Below the pieces are notes generated by a model. The model was not told the origin of the DNA. It did not search any database and saw only the letters and a program-made list of their open reading frames with translations. A DNA stretch of 64,000 nt from Bin87 sp963692995 (GTDB lineage Bacteria > Chloroflexota > Dehalococcoidia > Lucifugimonadales > UBA3495), in NCBI GenBank assembly GCA_963692995.1, contig OY843611.1, forward strand, positions 2,108,001-2,172,000. Reading direction: 5' to 3'. This document shows, one piece after another, positions 60,535 through 64,000 of this stretch. The position numbers and the translations under genes are program-made. Within the stretch, counting starts at the first letter, position 1. The number at the start of each line of letters is the position of its first letter.

Positions 60535-62073
60535 CTAGCGTCCCACTCCGGCAATGCCGGCGTTATAGCCGTTCACTATGGGCTCAAGTCCGTCGCGAAA
60601 AACATCGGTCAGCCAGGCGGGGTACACCCCCACGGCCACGATGCTCACCACAAGCAGGACCACGGGCACCAGCTCAACCGGCGAGGCGTCGGAAAGGTCA
60701 TCCCACCGCGATGGGCGCGGCCCGAACAAGGTTCGTTGCAACATCCACAGGATGTAACCGGCGGCCAGTATAATGCCCAGAACAGCCAGGATGGTCAGCG
60801 CCGGAAAGGCGCGGAATCCTCCGAAGAAAACCAGGAGTTCCGATACGAAACCACTGAGGGCGGGCAGTCCCAAAGAGGCCGCGCCGGCCACCAGGAAGGC
60901 CGTGGCCACCACGGGCATCCGGTTGGCGAGTCCGCCCAGATCGGGAATATGGCGGGTATGGGTCTTTTCGTAAAGGATGCCCACCGCGACGAACAGCAGG
61001 CCGGTGATGGTGCCGTGGGTAAAAAGCTGCATGGCCGCGCCGGTCAGTCCGGCGTCGCTCAGCGCGCCGCCCACGGCGGCCACGGAACCGAGACCCAGCA
61101 ACACCAGCCCCATATGGCTGACGCTGGAGTAGGCAATGAGGCGTTTGAGGTCGGTTTGGCGCAGCGTTACGACTGCGCCATACAGGACGCTGATAACACC
61201 CAGGGCCACCACAGGCAGCGCGTAGGTCTGCAACTGCTCCGGGAACATTGATGCGTTGACGCGAAGCAAGCCATAGCCTCCCATCTTCAGCATGACACCG
61301 GCCAGCATGACGCTGCCGGCGGTTGGCGCGTCGGTGTGGGCGTCGGGAAGCCAGGTATGCACCGGCCACGTGGGGAGCTTGACGGCGAAGGCGATGAAGA
61401 ACAGCCAGAAGAGAAGGCCCATGGGCAACGCGGCCCGGGTTGCGTCCAGCGCGCCGCCGGGTTCAAGGAGGCTCGTCATGTTGAAGCTGTCCACGCCGGA
61501 GCTGACGAACACGGCCAGGATGGCCACCAGCATGAAGGCCGAGCCCAGGATGGTGAAGATCAGGAACTTCATCGCCGAGTATTCGCGCCGGCCGGCGCCC
61601 CAGGTGGAGATGAGCAGGTACATGGGCACCAACTCGATTTCCCAGAACAGGAAGAACAGCAGGAAGTCCAGGGCCGTGAACACTCCCAGCACGGCGGTCT
61701 GCAACACGAAGAGCCAGATGAAGTATTCCCGCACGCGGTGGGAGATGTGGAAGGATACAAAGACGGCGCACAGGCCCAGCAGGCCCGTCAGCATCACCAA
61801 CGGGGCGCTGATACCGTCCACGCCGAGGAGATAACTGGCGTGCATCGTTTCGACGCTAATCCAGTCGAAACGGTCAACCAGCTGGAACTGATCGCCGCCG
61901 GGCCGGAAGGAGACGAACACGATCACGGAGAGGACGAGGTCTGCGGCGGCCACCACCGCCGCGAACCAGCGGATATTGCGGTCGCCCCGTACCGCGCCCA
62001 CCCCCAACAGCAGGGCGGCCACGGCCGGCAGGAAGACGGTTACGGTGAGCAGTCCGGTGAATCCGGTAGCCAT
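60535..62073 (-). CDS. nuoM: NADH-quinone oxidoreductase subunit M
   Basis: The 512-residue proton-translocating antiporter-like subunit has LSLRFHISHRVREYFIWLFVLQTAVLGVFTALDFLLFFLFWEIELVPMYLLISTWG with the key Glu, VKLPTWPVHTWLPDAHTDAPTAGSVMLAGVMLKMGGYGLLR, typical of NuoM. It begins 6 bases after the nuoL stop. Many hydrophobic helices; the C-terminal part carries a GPRPS-type loop common to this subunit. Confidence 0.95.
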   Translation of the reverse strand: MATGFTGLLTVTVFLPAVAALLLGVGAVRGDRNIRWFAAVVAAADLVLSVIVFVSFRPGGDQFQLVDRFDWISVETMHASYLLGVDGISAPLVMLTGLLGLCAVFVSFHISHRVREYFIWLFVLQTAVLGVFTALDFLLFFLFWEIELVPMYLLISTWGAGRREYSAMKFLIFTILGSAFMLVAILAVFVSSGVDSFNMTSLLEPGGALDATRAALPMGLLFWLFFIAFAVKLPTWPVHTWLPDAHTDAPTAGSVMLAGVMLKMGGYGLLRVNASMFPEQLQTYALPVVALGVISVLYGAVVTLRQTDLKRLIAYSSVSHMGLVLLGLGSVAAVGGALSDAGLTGAAMQLFTHGTITGLLFVAVGILYEKTHTRHIPDLGGLANRMPVVATAFLVAGAASLGLPALSGFVSELLVFFGGFRAFPALTILAVLGIILAAGYILWMLQRTLFGPRPSRWDDLSDASPVELVPVVLLVVSIVAVGVYPAWLTDVFRDGLEPIVNGYNAGIAGVGR

Positions 62074-62079
62074 GGTTCT

Positions 62080-64000
62080 CTATCCCAGCGCCAGATACAG
62101 GATGATGATGACCAACCCGCCGACGGCGGCGACGAGAGGGTAGGTCTGCACCTGGCCGTTTTGGGCCAGGGCGATCAGGCTGCCAACGTTGCGGGAAATC
62201 CAGCCGGTCAATCCGACCAGACCGTCAATGATGTTGCGATCCACCCAGTCGGTGATGCCGACGACGCTACGGTAGAACAGCCGGCCCACGACGACGTCCT
62301 CGTAGAAGTGATCCATAAAGTAACGCTGGGCGAGGAGAGTGTGGAGCGGGCCCCCGCCGGAGAGGGGATCCCGGGACACGAAGGGACGCGGCCACGCATA
62401 AACCAGCGCGGCCAGGCCAATGCCCGCAAAGGCTATGACGTTGGATATGACGGCGATGCCGATGCTGAAGGGTGGGGCATGGTGGCCGTCGTGAAGTCCC
62501 GAGGCGAAGTACTCGGTGAGCCAATGGGATGGTATCAGCCCGAATACGCTGGTAACGCCGATAGGGTTCGCGATCCAGCCGGCTACTATGGCGCAGAAAC
62601 CAAGGATGCCCATGGGCGCCACCATGACAGCCGGGGATTCGCCGAGATGGACGTGATGGGTGGCGCCCGTCGGGGCTGGCACACCGGCGGCGGTGGCGGC
62701 GTGGAGTTCCCTTTCGCCGCCGCCGCGAAACTCGCCATGGAAGGTGAGATGCACCATCCGGTAGGTGTAGAAGGCGGTGAGCAACACGCCCACCAGCAGC
62801 AGGACGAACACCAGCAGGCTGATGGAAGCCGGTACCGGACCGCCGGCCAGCCAGGATTCCAGCAGTATCTCGTCCTTGCTCCAGAAACCGGCCAGGGGGA
62901 AGATGCCGACCAAGCTCAAGGATCCGATCACGGTGAGCCAGTAGGTCCACGGCATCGCCTTGCGCAGACCGCCCATGTACATCATGTTGAAGGTGCCGGC
63001 GGCGTGGTTGACGCTGCCGGCCCCCAGGAAGAGCAGGGCTTTGAAGAATGCGTGGGTGAACAGGTGGAACAGAGCCGCGTTGTATGCGCCGACGCCCAGG
63101 GCTGCCATCATGTAACCGAGCTGGCTCACTGTGGAGTAGGCCATGACCCGCTTGATGTCGTTGGCGGCGAGGCCCATGGTGGCGGCGAATACGGCGGTGA
63201 AGGCGCCGATGAGGGCGACCACCATCATGGCCGCCTGGGACTCGGCGAAGACGGGGAAGAAGCGTCCCACCAGGAAAACGCCGGCCGCGACCATGGTGGC
63301 GGCGTGGATGAGCGCGCTTACCGGGGTTGGGCCTTCCATGGCGTCCGGGAGCCAGGTGTGGAGCGGGAACTGGCCGCTTTTGCCCGCTGCGCCGGCGAAC
63401 AGGCCGAGGCACAGCCAGAGCAGCGCTCCACCGGCTACTATGCCGGCGCCGCCAGCCGCAATCGGAGCGGCCGCTTCCCAGATATGCGGGATGTGCAGCG
63501 CGTTGAGGCCGTGGGAGGCAAATTCCTCGGCGTGGAAAAACAGGTAGATGATCGCCAGAAGAAATCCCACATCGCCAATACGCGTAATGATGAACGCTTT
63601 TTTCGCCGCCGCCGCCGCTGAAGGCCGGTTGTGCCAGAACCCGATCAGAAGGTATGACGACAATCCGACCAGCTCCCAAAACACGTACATCTGGACGATG
63701 TTGACGGCCAGCACCAGGCCAATCATTGACGCGCTGAACAGCGACATATAGGCGTAATAGCGCGCGAAGCCCTCGTCGCCATCCATGTAGCCCAGGGAAT
63801 AGATCTGCACCATGAGGCTGACGCCGGTGACCACAACCAGCATGACGTTGGTGAGCGGATCGAGCAGCAGACCCATTTCGATGGAAGCGCCGCCGAGATC
63901 AAGCCACAGGTGCGGAGCAAATTCGTACACCGTATGGTGGTAGGCCGAGGAGCGCAAGAGCCAAAGGGACAGAATGAACCCGACGCCCAGGGCAGCGATG
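62080..64000 (-). CDS. nuoL: NADH-quinone oxidoreductase subunit L (5' end cut by window edge)
   Basis: About 640 residues of NuoL are visible, read from the right edge; the N-terminal start lies outside. The 43 bases beyond 63957 continue the frame as IAALGVGFILSLWL, so the TTG at 63957 is not the true start. Conserved parts are LGYMDGDEGFARYYAYMSLFSASMIGLV, FWELVGLSSYLLIGFWHNRPSAAAAAKKAFI, SGQFPLHTWLPDAMEGPTPVSALIHAATMVAAGVFLVGR, and a long C-terminal part including the lateral helix region. It is part of complex I with nuoM and nuoN. Confidence 0.95.
   Translation of the reverse strand, partial: IAALGVGFILSLWLLRSSAYHHTVYEFAPHLWLDLGGASIEMGLLLDPLTNVMLVVVTGVSLMVQIYSLGYMDGDEGFARYYAYMSLFSASMIGLVLAVNIVQMYVFWELVGLSSYLLIGFWHNRPSAAAAAKKAFIITRIGDVGFLLAIIYLFFHAEEFASHGLNALHIPHIWEAAAPIAAGGAGIVAGGALLWLCLGLFAGAAGKSGQFPLHTWLPDAMEGPTPVSALIHAATMVAAGVFLVGRFFPVFAESQAAMMVVALIGAFTAVFAATMGLAANDIKRVMAYSTVSQLGYMMAALGVGAYNAALFHLFTHAFFKALLFLGAGSVNHAAGTFNMMYMGGLRKAMPWTYWLTVIGSLSLVGIFPLAGFWSKDEILLESWLAGGPVPASISLLVFVLLLVGVLLTAFYTYRMVHLTFHGEFRGGGERELHAATAAGVPAPTGATHHVHLGESPAVMVAPMGILGFCAIVAGWIANPIGVTSVFGLIPSHWLTEYFASGLHDGHHAPPFSIGIAVISNVIAFAGIGLAALVYAWPRPFVSRDPLSGGGPLHTLLAQRYFMDHFYEDVVVGRLFYRSVVGITDWVDRNIIDGLVGLTGWISRNVGSLIALAQNGQVQTYPLVAAVGGLVIIILYLALG

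Noticed and set aside
61336..63621. A 761-codon plus-strand open frame opposite nuoM and nuoL
   Set aside because: Its length is due to GC-rich codons opposite hydrophobic coding sequence; the product is rich in His, Gln and Gly with no domain, while nuoM/nuoL on the minus strand are unmistakable.

Overview
The window is a GC-rich bacterial chromosome segment densely packed with housekeeping and catabolic genes. Gene content (monomeric NADP isocitrate dehydrogenase, LDH-like malate dehydrogenase, a succinate:quinone oxidoreductase with an HdrB-like third subunit, lutABC-type genes, a bacterial EndoQ homologue, selenocysteine machinery) and the many dispersed palindromic repeats are compatible with an uncultured Chloroflexota lineage (SAR202/Dehalococcoidia-like). 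That placement is an inference from gene content; no rRNA is present to confirm it.

Layout. 1-6045 (minus) is a probable operon: selA, an alpha/beta-hydrolase, EndoQ-type endonuclease, rimI-like acetyltransferase, coaE, a NorQ/CbbQ-type AAA ATPase and a Nudix gene cut by the window edge. 6282-12754 (plus) holds a small membrane protein, an acyl-CoA dehydrogenase, a SIMPL lipoprotein and a riboflavin cluster (a dcd-ribD gene fusion, ribE, ribB, ribBA). 12827-19226 holds prfB with its programmed frameshift, an AccI-like restriction-modification pair of foreign appearance, thrS, and a TlpA-like lipoprotein whose gene contains an in-frame TGA. 19353-30882 holds a DUF255 thioredoxin-fold protein, an MFS/GPH transporter, lutABC, an MNT-HEPN pair, a SRPBCC protein, glycerate kinase and a CfrBI-like modification gene followed by a broken restriction gene. 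30967-43767 holds two tandem M20 amidohydrolases, a CTP-dependent lipid kinase-like protein, a lipoprotein, cysteine desulfurase, hydrolase, VOC and ThDP enzymes, an EVE protein, a PII-like protein, an acyl-CoA synthetase, tRNA-Thr and an oxidoreductase. 43952-47208 holds the Tat translocon genes and an RlmD-Maf fusion. 47404-53596 holds trxA, selC (tRNA-Sec), a hypothetical gene, icd, mdh and a GSA-like aminotransferase. 53693-64000 holds sdhE/B/A, a Nudix hydrolase, NAD kinase and nuoN/M/L (nuoL runs off the right edge).

The most striking observation is that three parts of a selenocysteine system lie within one window: selA (4666-6045), selC with UCA anticodon (47747-47843), and a gene that reads through a TGA only as selenocysteine (18633-19226), where the TGA falls exactly at the first redox position of a thioredoxin-type motif (W-U-P-E-C) and is followed by a plausible bacterial SECIS hairpin. 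Other notable features are two gene fusions (dcd-ribD, rlmD-maf), a ribB/ribBA tandem, an alpha/beta-hydrolase with Glu at the nucleophile position, and a decayed restriction gene next to an intact methyltransferase.

A dispersed palindromic repeat family (core TTCCCGCTTTCGCGGGAA followed by TGACGG) occurs at least ten times between genes, and a second palindrome family (GGGGCGGGTTT...AAACCCGCCCC) sits after several genes, where it may also act as a terminator.
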